Below are positions 8,566 through 18,700 of a stretch of DNA of 64,000 nucleotides, piece by piece. Both the position numbers and the translations under genes were made by a program. Source of the DNA: Rhodocytophaga rosea (lineage in GTDB: Bacteria; Bacteroidota; Bacteroidia; Cytophagales; 172606-1); the NCBI RefSeq assembly GCF_010119975.1, contig NZ_CP048222.1:5618501-5682500 (forward strand), written 5' to 3'. The notes beneath the pieces were generated by a model. It was given only the letters and a program-made list of their open reading frames with translations, ran no database searches and was not told the origin of the DNA. Positions within the stretch are counted from its first letter, which is position 1; each line of letters starts with the position of its first letter.

Positions 8566-8912
8566 AGAGAAGTAAAAGTTTGAAGACCAGGTTTGTTTAT
8601 CAATTCCTGCATGGTTTGCAGATAATCAGTGAGCTGGGTTATTTTTTCCTTGGCTTTGCTGTTGCCTTTCTGGGTAAGAGAGTAATAAATACGCACTCTT
8701 TCGCCAATTTTAACCTTTTCCGTAGTTAGCTCGCCCTCCGCTTTTAGCTTATGCAGAATCGGATAGATAGCCGCCTCTGTAATGGAGATTTTTCCTTCGG
8801 TTTGTTTTTTGATTTCCTGTGTGATCTGGTAGCCATACATTTTCTCCTGCTCCGATAAAAGCTTGAGAATAATGGTTTGCAGGCTGCCTTTGATGAGTTC
8901 TTGTGGATACAT
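8562..8912 (-). CDS. PadR-family transcriptional regulator
   Basis: The 116-residue winged-helix protein matches PadR: YPQELIKGSLQTIILKLL at the start, EKMYGYQITQEI in the recognition region, TEAAIYPILHKLKAEGEL and the wing RVRIYYSLTQKG. A C-terminal helix for dimerisation follows. The frame is open to an ATG at 8948, but I chose the ATG at 8912 because the family begins there and because an inverted repeat that looks like an operator lies at 8922-8942. It overlaps the membrane-protein gene by four bases. Autoregulation is likely by analogy with other PadR operons. Confidence 0.85.
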   Translation of the reverse strand: MYPQELIKGSLQTIILKLLSEQEKMYGYQITQEIKKQTEGKISITEAAIYPILHKLKAEGELTTEKVKIGERVRIYYSLTQKGNSKAKEKITQLTDYLQTMQELINKPGLQTFTSL

Positions 8913-8921
8913 GGCATAAAT

Positions 8922-8957
8922 ATATATAAGAATCTTATATATTGCCAACTTATATAT
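8922..8957 (-). promoter_or_regulatory. probable PadR operator
   Basis: A perfect 10-bp inverted repeat with a one-base centre (8922-8931 and 8933-8942, half-site ATATATAAG) sits 9 bases before the padR start. A third half-site in the CTTATATAT orientation lies at 8949-8957. Position and symmetry fit an autoregulatory operator; no binding data are implied. Confidence 0.5.
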
Positions 8958-9284
8958 TAATTTTTTTGATTCACGTTTAATCTCTGGTTAATATTGAAAT
9001 AACCACTAATAAAATGATCGGTCTTGTTTGCGAATAGTCAATTAAAATAAATCAAATCATCTGAGAAGTTCTCCTAAGTTAATATGCTTTAACAGTTTCT
9101 ATTCATAGAAATTACATTGCATAACGAAGACAAGTTTGCACCCTACACTTAGCCAGGGTATATTATAATAAGTAATTTGTAACTCACCTATAATCACTTG
9201 AATAGAGCTTTTTTCTATACTGATTCAATTGCTTGAAACGATTGAAGATGATATAAATGTCAGATAAATTGTGTTTACTTCTTA
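8958..9284. other. intergenic region without visible gene
   Basis: This AT-rich divergent spacer separates padR from the GAF-PAS gene. No ORF of convincing composition, RNA gene or strong hairpin was seen. It presumably carries the promoters of both genes. Confidence 0.6.
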
Positions 9285-10424
9285 ATGAATTCTACTTCCT
9301 TACATTCTATTGAAAAAGATCGTTTATCAAGTCTTTATCAATATAAGATATTAGATACGCAGCAGGAAGCAAGTTTTAATAATATTTGCAGACTAGCTTC
9401 ACAAGTTTGCCAGACTTCTGCAGCTATGATCACTTTTATTGATCATAGCAGGCAATGGATCAAAGCTAAAACAGGAGTAAATCTTATTGAAACGCCCAGA
9501 AACATCGCTTTCTGTGATTATACGATCCGGCAAAACGAGCTTTTCCAGATTACAGATGCATCCACTGATGAACGGTTTTATCAGAATCCTTTAGTAACTA
9601 ACGAACCATATATCCGGTTTTATGCAGGATTTCCTCTTCTCACCCCATCCGGGCATAGAATAGGTGCTTTGTGTGTAGTAGATATATCGCCAAAACAGTT
9701 AACGCAAGAACAAGAAGTTGCGCTCCGTGGCTTGTCAGAGCAGGTGATGCAATTAATGGAATTTCGTTACCTTATGGCTAAGCTTCATCAGGAGTATTTT
9801 GATAATATTGAACAGCAACAAATATTACTGGAGAACAAGTTAACCTTACGGGCGATTTTAGATAGTACCAATGATGGCCATATTCTAATTGATGCTAATT
9901 TTAAGATTCTCTCTTTTAATAAAGTAACGCAGCAAGCCTTTGAAAGATTTTTTAAACAATCCATCGCTATCGGAGAGGATTTCTGGCAATTGATAGCACA
10001 AATACCCGGCATTGAAGACGAATTTAAAAGTAACTTCAATATAGCGCTGCTTGGTAATAAAGTATCGATAGAAAAAAATATAGAAATCAAACCTGGTTTA
10101 TCCTTATGGTATTCATTTCAATTTTTGCCTGCCTATGATGAGTATGGCAGTATCATTGGAGTAACCTTAAATGCTTCCAATATTAATAAGCAGAAGCGTC
10201 TGCAACTTCGAATCTTGTCTCAAAATCAACGCTTACAGGATATTGCTAATTTCCAGTCCCATAAAATCCGCCGTCCGGTTGCCACTATGTTAGGCTTGAT
10301 CCAGATTTTAGATAAAACTACTCTGACAAAAGAAAACTCAGAATTGATTTCTATGCTTGAAATTACGGCCAGAGAACTGGATGAGGTTATACATCAGATC
10401 GTTCACAAAACGAATATGGCGTAA
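9285..10424 (+). CDS. GAF-PAS-DHp sensor protein lacking a kinase ATPase domain
   Basis: The 379-residue protein has a GAF domain (about residues 20-158; FCDYTIRQNELFQITDAS, YAGFPLL, GALCVVD). A PAS domain follows (about 185-305; LTLRAILDSTNDGHILIDA), then a dimerisation/phosphoacceptor helix with FQSHKIRRPVATMLGL (about 330-345), the H-box form common in Bacteroidota histidine kinases. It stops about 35 residues later, and no N, G1 or G2 ATP-binding boxes follow. It is therefore a truncated kinase, a phosphotransfer partner, or a sensor that works through another kinase. No response regulator is adjacent. Confidence 0.75.
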   Translation: MNSTSLHSIEKDRLSSLYQYKILDTQQEASFNNICRLASQVCQTSAAMITFIDHSRQWIKAKTGVNLIETPRNIAFCDYTIRQNELFQITDASTDERFYQNPLVTNEPYIRFYAGFPLLTPSGHRIGALCVVDISPKQLTQEQEVALRGLSEQVMQLMEFRYLMAKLHQEYFDNIEQQQILLENKLTLRAILDSTNDGHILIDANFKILSFNKVTQQAFERFFKQSIAIGEDFWQLIAQIPGIEDEFKSNFNIALLGNKVSIEKNIEIKPGLSLWYSFQFLPAYDEYGSIIGVTLNASNINKQKRLQLRILSQNQRLQDIANFQSHKIRRPVATMLGLIQILDKTTLTKENSELISMLEITARELDEVIHQIVHKTNMA

Positions 10425-10470
10425 ATATAGCTACCTTAGCTTTACTTGTTAGGAGCAAGCAGAATGGAAA

Positions 10471-10872
10471 ATGAAAACTTGCAAACTAAATTCGCTTATA
10501 ATTGCCTGGATATTCTGTATAGGACAGAGTTTTGGGGAGGCATTTCTAGGATTTATATTCACCAATGTTAGAATGGCAAGTGATGTAAATAATGAAGGTG
10601 CTATATTTTTTGCAGTCATAAGAATTTGCCTTACGCTGATTCCTTATTTGCTTGTGTTTCTGATTGCAAACATTATTTCACCAAGAATAAAACCATCTGT
10701 AATATCTTTTGTAATTAATTTACCAATTCTAATTTACTTTTACTCATCAGGAATGATTCAAAAAGACCCTGTTTCCTTTGTAGCAGGTTCCTTACTGATA
10801 AGCCTGATATTGCTTGCCATTGATAACAAAAGAAGAATAAAAAGATATTTGATAAATAGAGAAATAGATTGA
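10471..10872 (+). CDS. small four-helix membrane protein, likely a cassette gene
   Basis: The 133-residue product has four predicted membrane helices (about residues 8-32, 47-70, 76-94, 100-118) and a basic tail (NKRRIKRYL). I do not recognise a family. The gene sits between GTTAGGA at 10448-10454 and an attC-like hairpin whose first box starts 8 bases after the stop codon. That tight, promoterless arrangement is typical of integron cassettes. The cassette idea is inference from the flanking sites; the ORF itself has plausible composition. Confidence 0.6.
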   Translation: MKTCKLNSLIIAWIFCIGQSFGEAFLGFIFTNVRMASDVNNEGAIFFAVIRICLTLIPYLLVFLIANIISPRIKPSVISFVINLPILIYFYSSGMIQKDPVSFVAGSLLISLILLAIDNKRRIKRYLINREID

Positions 10873-10880
10873 GGCTATGT

Positions 10881-10940
10881 GCCCAACACCGTGCAGTCCA
10901 CCACCGGTCCAAGGTGGCGGCGGCACTTAATGCGTTAACT
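10881..10940 (+). other. integron attC-like recombination site
   Basis: The 60-base element begins with GCCCAAC (fits RYYYAAC) and ends with GTTAACT (near GTTRRRY). It has inner complementary blocks GTGC 10891-10894 with GCAC 10923-10926, and CCACC 10898-10902 with GGTGG 10913-10917. The right end, CACTTAATGC before GTT, resembles the right end of known attC sites. It is strikingly more GC-rich than its surroundings. The upstream GTTAGGA at 10448 pairs better with GCCCAAC than the downstream flank does, as expected for an inserted cassette. Confidence 0.5.
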
Positions 10941-10985
10941 CATTTTATTCACCAAGCTTATTTACAGAGCTTTTTTCCTGTTTCT

Positions 10986-11025
10986 CAAAAAGAAGGCAAT
11001 CATAACAATGATTGCCTTCTTTTTG
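10986..11025. terminator. strong bidirectional terminator
   Basis: A perfect 18-bp stem (10986-11003 with 11008-11025) with loop AACA has A-rich and T-rich flanks on both sides. It separates the small membrane-protein gene from the end of the NRPS operon and can serve both. Confidence 0.9.
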
Positions 11026-11059
11026 ACTAATACATTAAAGCTTTTGAAACTATTTAACC

Positions 11060-14000
11060 TTACCAGAATCTTTTCTCTTTTCCGAAATCAACCATCATGC
11101 TTGCCAGTTGCCCATTGAGTTCCTGCCAGTGAATATGAAGCTTATCCATAATACCTTTGGACCGATCTGATACCAGCATTACATTGCTCTCATTGATTTC
11201 CATAATCCGTACGTTTACGATAATGTGTTCGATAAATTCTTTCATGGCCGGATCTTCATATTTCTGAAGAATCAAATCCGGAAATTCATCCAATGACACT
11301 AATTGTACGTGTGGAAAATTTGGCTTAATTACCATTTGATACAGATTATTCAAGCTATACGTATGCGAATTGTATACATGAAATACATCATTCACCAGGC
11401 ATTTTTGCTTGGCAAATTTTACAATAGATTCTGCTGTAGTGTTGATGAACGAAAAATCATAAAACTGATGGTGCATGTCTGGCATGATGCCCAGGTTGAT
11501 GAATGAACGCAGCAACATATAGAAAGCATTGTTCTCCGTATTTTCCTGGAATTTACCCGTACTGTTATTGAATACCAGATTACCCACCCGGTAAACATTT
11601 GCCTCAACGCCTTCCTCCATAGCTTTGAATATGATGTTCTCGGCATCCAGTTTCGATTGCAAATAAATGGTATTATTTATATCCGGAATTTTCTGTACCC
11701 GGTCATATTCGCTGAATACATAATCTTGTCCGAAAGAAACGCCTGCTGTAGATACATGGTGTATCCGCTTGGGACGACCAGTTTTTGCCAGGTTCACCAG
11801 TTCCTGTACACCAATGGTGTTGCCTCTGTAATCAGCTTCCAGGCCATAGTGTTTTACATTCGCCGCCGGGTTAAAAATTGTATCAATCTTATTTGTAAGT
11901 GCTTGATAATTACCTTCTTCAATACCTAAAGAAGGCTTCTCCATTTCTCCGGCAACAATCTGTATTCTGTTGGCATATTGCGCATGAAACTCAGGCCCAA
12001 AAAAGAAGGAAATTTTCTTTAGTAACCGGTCTTTGGCGGCTGCCTCATTTTCTGCCCGTATCAATGTGTATATAATAGCAGAAGTCTGGGTCAATAATTC
12101 ATAGAGGAGATGAATACCCAGGTATCCGGTACTTCCGGTGAGTAAAACTTCTTTGAACTCTTGCTGTTCGCCGGGAATCTGGAAGGTATCTTGTTTGATG
12201 CGATCTCTGTACCAAACTTTTCTTTCTTCAGACTTCTGAATATCGGCTTTGCTCAACGGTTCTTTTTTCAGGCGCTTTAAAGTTTCCAGCAGATTACCTT
12301 TTTTATACACCAGGTTTTGGGATAACCCTCTGATGGTTGGATATTTAAAGAGGGTCGTGAGTTTAATCTGGTAATCTTTTGATAATTTATGCAGTACTTT
12401 CATAGCCTTCAGCGAATGGCCGCCCAGTTCGAAAAAGTTATCATGCACACTGATCATGGAAATACCTAATACCTCCTTCCATATTTCCACCAGTTGCTCC
12501 TCGATTTCATTTGCCGGTGCTTCATAGGTACTTTTACTCAATAATACCGGATCTGGTAGTTTTGCTATATCGAGTTTTCCATTGGCATTCAGCGGTAACA
12601 TATCTAATTGCATAATAGCAGAGGGTACCATGTAGTCAGGCAATTTGCCGGCTAAGATGGAAGCAATTTCCTCTGGGTTCATTTGGGAAGAAGCTGTAAA
12701 ATAGCCAGCCAGCGATCTGTCATCATTCTGGTCTTTTCTCACAACCACTCTTGCTTCCCGGATTCCACTGATATTCAGCAATTCGTTTTCTATTTCAGAT
12801 AATTCAATTCTGAACCCACGGATTTTCACCTGCGTATCGATTCTACCCAGAAACTCCAGTTCACCGTTTTCATTCCACCGAACCAGGTCACCAGTATTAT
12901 ACAACATTTCACCTGTTTTGAAAGGACTTGGAATAAAGCGCTGCTGGGTAAGTTTAGGACTATTTAAATAGCCTTTGGTCACACCATCGCCGCCCACATA
13001 CAAAATGCCTTCTGCACCCGGAATAACCAGCCTGTTTTTTTTGTCCAGCACATAGCAGGTTGAGTTGCTTAAAGGCTTTCCAATCGGTACTGGCCCTGCA
13101 TAGTACCTTTGTATGGTATGTGTGGTAGAAAAGAAGGTGTTTTCTGTCGGACCGTATCCATTTACTACTTTTGTAAGGGTATTATACTGATAAAACTTAT
13201 TGGCATGCCTGGTAGACAGAGCCTCACCGCCAATCAATACATAGGTAAGCTTATCAAATACCGTTACATCCTGTTCAATCAGTGCATGAAAGGCAGCCGT
13301 GGCCACAAAAGAAATGGTAATGTGATGTTGGTCAATATACCCCTTCAGTCTTTCAGCATTGAGTAAAAGATCTGTACTGATAATGTGCATCGGTAAGCCC
13401 ATGATAAGTGGAGCCCAGATTTCAAAGGTAGAAGCATCAAACTCCATTGGTCCGGTCTGAAGAATCTGGTCACTGGCAGCAAACTTTACATAATTGGTAT
13501 TGATAATAGTCCGCAACACGTTTTTGTGGGTGGCTATTACACCTTTGGGTTTTCCTGTAGATCCGGATGTATAGATGACGTAAGCCGCATCCTCAGGCTG
13601 GATATTTACACCTGGGAAAGTAGTATTGGCATGTGCATCGAGTTCTTTCATAGAATGCTGGTGCTTATGCCGTATATCGGTGCTGGTCGCTGCTGTTTTG
13701 TCTACATACAGCATCGCATCATAGCGGTACTTGGTAAGTTCATTCTCAATAGTATGAATTTTACCCGAAAAACGCACTTTATGAATTCCTAGAATATCAA
13801 ACCTGAGGTCTTCCAGGAAACTTCTGGAGTAAAAAATTTCATTGCTGAAATCTGTTTTTACCTTGTAACCTTTACCTATAGTATTCTTTTTGAAAGTATT
13901 TAAAGACTCAATGAACATTTCCCTGCTATCTTCATCCATAATGTCGCCCAGAAAGATAATGCCATTGTCTTTCATCAGGTGAACCACCTTGCTGAGTACA

Positions 14001-15628
14001 TCTCTCAGGTAATTATGCCCTTCAAAACACTGGATCACACTATTAATAATTACCAGGTCAAACTCTTTTTCTTCAACCTGATCTATTTCGTGCCCTGCCA
14101 GACTTTTTAGTTTGATATTGGTAATGCCTCTCTCCGCAATTAGCTTCTGGTTCTTTTCAATAATAACCCTTGAAAAGTCTGTTCCATAGTACAAAGCTGT
14201 ATGTGGCGCCAGTTCAAACATACTTATTCCGGAGGCGCAACCTATTTCTAATACACGGGTGTTTTTATTGAGCAGCGGCTTTAATTTTTTGACAATATTA
14301 TCCCGGTACTCATTCATTTCTGCCCTCGAAATGTTTTCTCCGGTATAACTGTTCTGCCAGCCACCACCTTCTATATCATCGGTAGCCGTTTCGCCTACAT
14401 GTTCCCAAAGCTTCTGGTTATTGAGCTCATTCTTTAAAGAGCTTTCTTCTTTTTCAGTATGAACATCCAGACTATCTATACAAAGAAATGTTTCAAAATG
14501 CGGACATTCCCATTGAAGTTTATTGAGCAGTTTGATATGGGACTTGGAAGAAAGAATTGTTTTTAACCGGGCATCGTTCAGGATCATTCTGATTCTTTCT
14601 GCCGGATATCTGGGCGAAATGGGCAGATACGAACCTCCGGCCTTGAGTATTCCCATCATACAAGCAATAGTATGATGCGACTTTTGTAAAAGTATTCCAA
14701 CTGGTTCTTCTCTGTTGATCTTTACTGTATTTTTCAAATACGCAGCAATCCTGTCAGAATACAAATCCAGCTCTTTAAAAGTTAAGGAACCATTCTCTGA
14801 CACTACCGATACCGCATCAGGAGTTTTACTCGTCCATTGTTTAAAAACCTGTACCAGGTTTGATCCGGATGGATAAGGAGCACTTGTATTGTTAAGCAGG
14901 TGCAGAAGCATATGCTCTTCTTCGGCCTCCATAATAGAAACTTCATCTACAGGCAGATCGGCCTTAGCCAGCAGGCAACTGATCGTATGCAGGTATTTTT
15001 TAGTAAAGTTTTTGACAAATTCTGCTGAAAATAGTTTTCCGTTGTATATACACTGTACTTCTAAGGCTGCTTCTGTTTTATGAAAAACAAAATCAAGCTC
15101 TGTTGCTTTATAGAAAAAGTGAATATTTTTTAGGAAAATACCTGTTTTGGGGATTTTATATGTATCAATTACATGAAGTGGATAGTGTTGCTGTTGATAG
15201 ACTGCTGCTATGGTCTCTTTTTCTGCTTTTAATACTTCCTTAAATGTGCTCTCAGGATTTAATGTAGCATAAATTGGTAACAGCTGCGCGCTAAAAAAAT
15301 CATGCACCTGCGTATTAGGTACCATCGTAGGAATACCCAGTTCCAACCCCAGCTGGCCTAAATACTTGTATAATAAAATTCTGTATGAGGCAACCAGAAT
15401 AATGAACATAGCCTCTGGATTTCCTTTGGAAGCTTTTTCTAATTGCGCCAGTAAGGCAGGATTAATCTGCAGGCTATACTTCTGTTCCTCATACTCAAGG
15501 GTCTGAAAGAAACTGTAAGGAAGTCTGGTTTCTTCCGTTTTTTTACCTAGTTCTTCCAGCCAGTATTTTTTGGCTCTGACAAATTCCGGTAAAGACAATA
15601 ACTGGGTCTTTTCAATAACATTTTCCAT
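11060..15628 (-). CDS. NRPS: C-lobe fragment, A interrupted by methyltransferase, PCP, terminal reductase
   Basis: The 1522-residue enzyme is the second and terminating module. Residues 1-245 match only the C-terminal lobe of a condensation domain, with no HHxxxDG. The A domain starts near 256, with core A2 at KAGGSYLPISP (329-339). A SAM methyltransferase is inserted at about 401-645 (VLEIGCASG, 459-467). Core A3, YVIYTSGSTGKPKG, resumes at 683. The specificity residues I align read DAFFLGGFFK, closest to Val/Ile-type codes. The PCP has GGHSLK with Ser1072. Residues about 1155-1522 form a thioester reductase: TGSTGYLG at 1164-1171, HVSTAG near 1291, and Tyr1322/Lys1326. There is no thioesterase, so release should be NAD(P)H-dependent, giving an aldehyde or alcohol. 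It lies 101 bases downstream of the first NRPS gene. Confidence 0.9.
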   Translation of the reverse strand: MENVIEKTQLLSLPEFVRAKKYWLEELGKKTEETRLPYSFFQTLEYEEQKYSLQINPALLAQLEKASKGNPEAMFIILVASYRILLYKYLGQLGLELGIPTMVPNTQVHDFFSAQLLPIYATLNPESTFKEVLKAEKETIAAVYQQQHYPLHVIDTYKIPKTGIFLKNIHFFYKATELDFVFHKTEAALEVQCIYNGKLFSAEFVKNFTKKYLHTISCLLAKADLPVDEVSIMEAEEEHMLLHLLNNTSAPYPSGSNLVQVFKQWTSKTPDAVSVVSENGSLTFKELDLYSDRIAAYLKNTVKINREEPVGILLQKSHHTIACMMGILKAGGSYLPISPRYPAERIRMILNDARLKTILSSKSHIKLLNKLQWECPHFETFLCIDSLDVHTEKEESSLKNELNNQKLWEHVGETATDDIEGGGWQNSYTGENISRAEMNEYRDNIVKKLKPLLNKNTRVLEIGCASGISMFELAPHTALYYGTDFSRVIIEKNQKLIAERGITNIKLKSLAGHEIDQVEEKEFDLVIINSVIQCFEGHNYLRDVLSKVVHLMKDNGIIFLGDIMDEDSREMFIESLNTFKKNTIGKGYKVKTDFSNEIFYSRSFLEDLRFDILGIHKVRFSGKIHTIENELTKYRYDAMLYVDKTAATSTDIRHKHQHSMKELDAHANTTFPGVNIQPEDAAYVIYTSGSTGKPKGVIATHKNVLRTIINTNYVKFAASDQILQTGPMEFDASTFEIWAPLIMGLPMHIISTDLLLNAERLKGYIDQHHITISFVATAAFHALIEQDVTVFDKLTYVLIGGEALSTRHANKFYQYNTLTKVVNGYGPTENTFFSTTHTIQRYYAGPVPIGKPLSNSTCYVLDKKNRLVIPGAEGILYVGGDGVTKGYLNSPKLTQQRFIPSPFKTGEMLYNTGDLVRWNENGELEFLGRIDTQVKIRGFRIELSEIENELLNISGIREARVVVRKDQNDDRSLAGYFTASSQMNPEEIASILAGKLPDYMVPSAIMQLDMLPLNANGKLDIAKLPDPVLLSKSTYEAPANEIEEQLVEIWKEVLGISMISVHDNFFELGGHSLKAMKVLHKLSKDYQIKLTTLFKYPTIRGLSQNLVYKKGNLLETLKRLKKEPLSKADIQKSEERKVWYRDRIKQDTFQIPGEQQEFKEVLLTGSTGYLGIHLLYELLTQTSAIIYTLIRAENEAAAKDRLLKKISFFFGPEFHAQYANRIQIVAGEMEKPSLGIEEGNYQALTNKIDTIFNPAANVKHYGLEADYRGNTIGVQELVNLAKTGRPKRIHHVSTAGVSFGQDYVFSEYDRVQKIPDINNTIYLQSKLDAENIIFKAMEEGVEANVYRVGNLVFNNSTGKFQENTENNAFYMLLRSFINLGIMPDMHHQFYDFSFINTTAESIVKFAKQKCLVNDVFHVYNSHTYSLNNLYQMVIKPNFPHVQLVSLDEFPDLILQKYEDPAMKEFIEHIIVNVRIMEINESNVMLVSDRSKGIMDKLHIHWQELNGQLASMMVDFGKEKRFW

Positions 15629-15729
15629 AAAACAGGTTGATTGATAATGTAATGACTGTATAAAGCTGGATTGATTTACATGAGTTATCCCTACCCGAAA
15701 GAGTATAGATAAAGCTAATTAATTACGCA

Positions 15730-18700
15730 TCAGATGTCGAATTCTACATCGGTTATGGTATTTTCAGTGAAGAGTTGAGCCCTCAATTCAGACAATTTGC
15801 TGTTGTCGATAAAGGTAATCTCTTCGAGAAGAGTAGATGGGGATGAAACTGCCTTGCCGGCTAGTTTAATAAAATTTTCGGCAAGCTTACACATGTATTC
15901 TTTGCTGAACATGCCGGTATTATACTCTACATCAATAGTAAATGAATCTTGTTGCTCTACAATAAAAAATGAAAAGTCAAACTTAGAAGTAGCTGTCGCA
16001 TTCTCATATTTTAATGTTAAACCTGGAATTGCCTGCTCGCTGAAAAAGTCAATATTCTGAACAATAAATAAGGTATCAATCAGCGGTACTTTTTTGTCAT
16101 TTCCGCTTAATCCTAGTTTGGAAACCAATAGTTCAAAGGGGTACTCCTGGAATTCAAAAGCTTCCAGAACCTGGTTTTTTATATTTATTACAAAATCACT
16201 GAAGGTTGTTTCTGTAGGAATAGTAGCTCTTAAGGCAAGCGTATTTACAAACATTCCCATCATTTGCTGCAATTCTTCCTTTCTTCTATTGGCAACAGCG
16301 GTTCCTACCACAATATCTTGCTGCTGGGTATATTTGGAGAGTAGCAGATAATATACGGAAAGCAAAAGCTGATAGAGAGATACATCTTCACTGAGCGCAT
16401 ATTCCTTTAGTTTCCATGTAAGCTCTTTATCAATGGTAAAAGATAATCTTTCCCCGGCAAAATTTTGTATATCAGCCGTACGGTCTGTTGGCATGGTAAG
16501 CCTGGGAATATTCCTGTAGGTATTCAGCCAATATTGTTCGTGTGCCTTAAAATAATCACTATTGGCATATTGAATAGTTTCCCATTCTGCATAATCTTTA
16601 TATTGAAGCGGCAGACTGGGCAAGGGTTCCTGGTTCAGCAAGCGTATAAATTCGTTAACCAATATACCCATGGATGTACCATCTGCAATAATGTGGTGCG
16701 TATTGAAAATAATGGCTATGCCTCCCTGAACTATCTCATAATATCCCACATGCAAAATAGGCGCTTTGCTCAAATCAAATGGGCGGACGAATTGTTTTGC
16801 TGCCCGGGTTAATTCACTGGCTTTTACTCTGCCACCTTCCAACAAATTAACCTCTATTTGAGTAAGTACTTCTTGTACTATTTCGTCAGATTGAATATCG
16901 AATCTCGTGCGCAATACTTCTTGCCTGGCATATAAAATTTGAAGCGCCAGCTGAATAGCTTCTTTTATGATCCGCTTTTCGAATTGCAGTACAATGGACA
17001 CATTATAGCTTACGTCCACTTTGTCTGTGCTATTCATCACAAACATCCTTTTTTGGGCAGCAGAAGTTGTATAATACTTTTTTACAGGTGCCGGAAGGAT
17101 AGGCTCATAGTAAGATTTCCGGCTTGTTTTTATCAGATCATGAATCTGGGTAATATGGGGCTTTTTATAGATATCCGACACAGATAAATCCACATTGAAC
17201 TCTTTGCTGATTTTAGCAGAAAGTTTAGCTGCTTTCAGAGAGTGGCCTCCCATGAGAAAGAAATTATCGGATAAATCCAGGTGCTGGATACCTAACATTT
17301 CTTTACAGATATCCAGTACCCTTTCCAAAGTTCCTTCCAGTGGTTGAGCTGCATTTACTGGAACAGGCTGATTTATAGCAAAAGGAGAAGGCAATGCTTT
17401 TTTATCAATTTTGCCATTATTCGTCATTTTGAATTCAGGCAGCCGCATAAACCAGTGGGGCACCATAAAGGCAGGGAGTTCCCCCAGTAATTTTTCACGG
17501 ATCAGCTCTGTTAAAATATCTTGTTCAGCCGTAAAATAGGCGCACAAATATTTTTCACCTTCATGCTCAAGAGCACAAACGAAGGCATTGGTAACAGGAT
17601 GTATCTGTAACAGCGCATGTTCGATAGCTCCAAGTTCTATCCGGTGCCCTAATATTTTTACCTGGTCATCTTTTCTCCCCAGGATAATCAGAGTTCCGTC
17701 ATCCAGCTTTTTCACAATGTCTCCTGCACGGTATATACGTTCCCCAAGTTTATTGGGTAGATCAAGAAATGCTTTTTGGGTAAGTTCAGGCTTGTTGATA
17801 TATCCTTTTGCCAGTCCTATTCCGCTTATGTAAAGTTCTCCAGTTTCGCCATCCGCTACGGGATTTAGTTCTTCATCAAGTATATAAAATCTGATATTTG
17901 GAATCGCTTTTCCAATAGGTATGTAGTTTTCGTACACATGCTCAGGCATTACCTGATAGACAGAAACACATACCGAAGCCTCTGTAGGACCATAAGCATT
18001 AAAATATCTCTTTGTCTGGCTGTAGTAAAGTGCATCTGATATATTACAGGCTTCACCGGCAGTCACTATAGTTTTAACAGTTTCAAACTCTGGGCGATTT
18101 AAGCTATTCAGGAAAACCGGAGGGAGTAAAATAAATGTAAGCCTTTTCTTATCGAGATAGCCTAAAAATAGATTTTTATCAAGAATGATATCCTTATCTA
18201 CAATTACCAGAGTTGAGCCTGATAATAAAGCAATAAAAATTTCATAAACAGAAGCATCAAAAGAAATAGAAGCAAACTGCAGTACTCTTTCCGATGGGCC
18301 AAGCTGGTACACAAAAATCTGATACAAGCACATGTTTATAAATCCTGCATGTGCTACCATTACACCTTTTGGGTTGCCAGTAGTACCGGAAGTATAAATA
18401 AGATAAGCTAAGCTTTGGGGATCTGAATATACCTGAAGGGTATGTTCTAAGTGTCCTTGTAATTGCGCTACATCAACTTCTTCGACCTGTGGATGATCGC
18501 CTATGTATGGAGAAGAAGTAACAATAAACCGGATACGGCTGTCTTCCAGCATGTAATTAATCCGAGCCGCAGGATAAGTAGGATCAATTGGTGCATACGC
18601 TGCCCCGGCCTTCATAACGGCCAGAATAGAAATGATCAAGTCAATGCCTTTATCTAGCTTTACACCCACTATGTCACCTTTTTGTATGCCTTTATTGGTA

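Noticed and set aside
13109-13792. Plus-strand frames inside the second NRPS gene
   Set aside because: Antisense to continuous, motif-rich adenylation and methyltransferase sequence.
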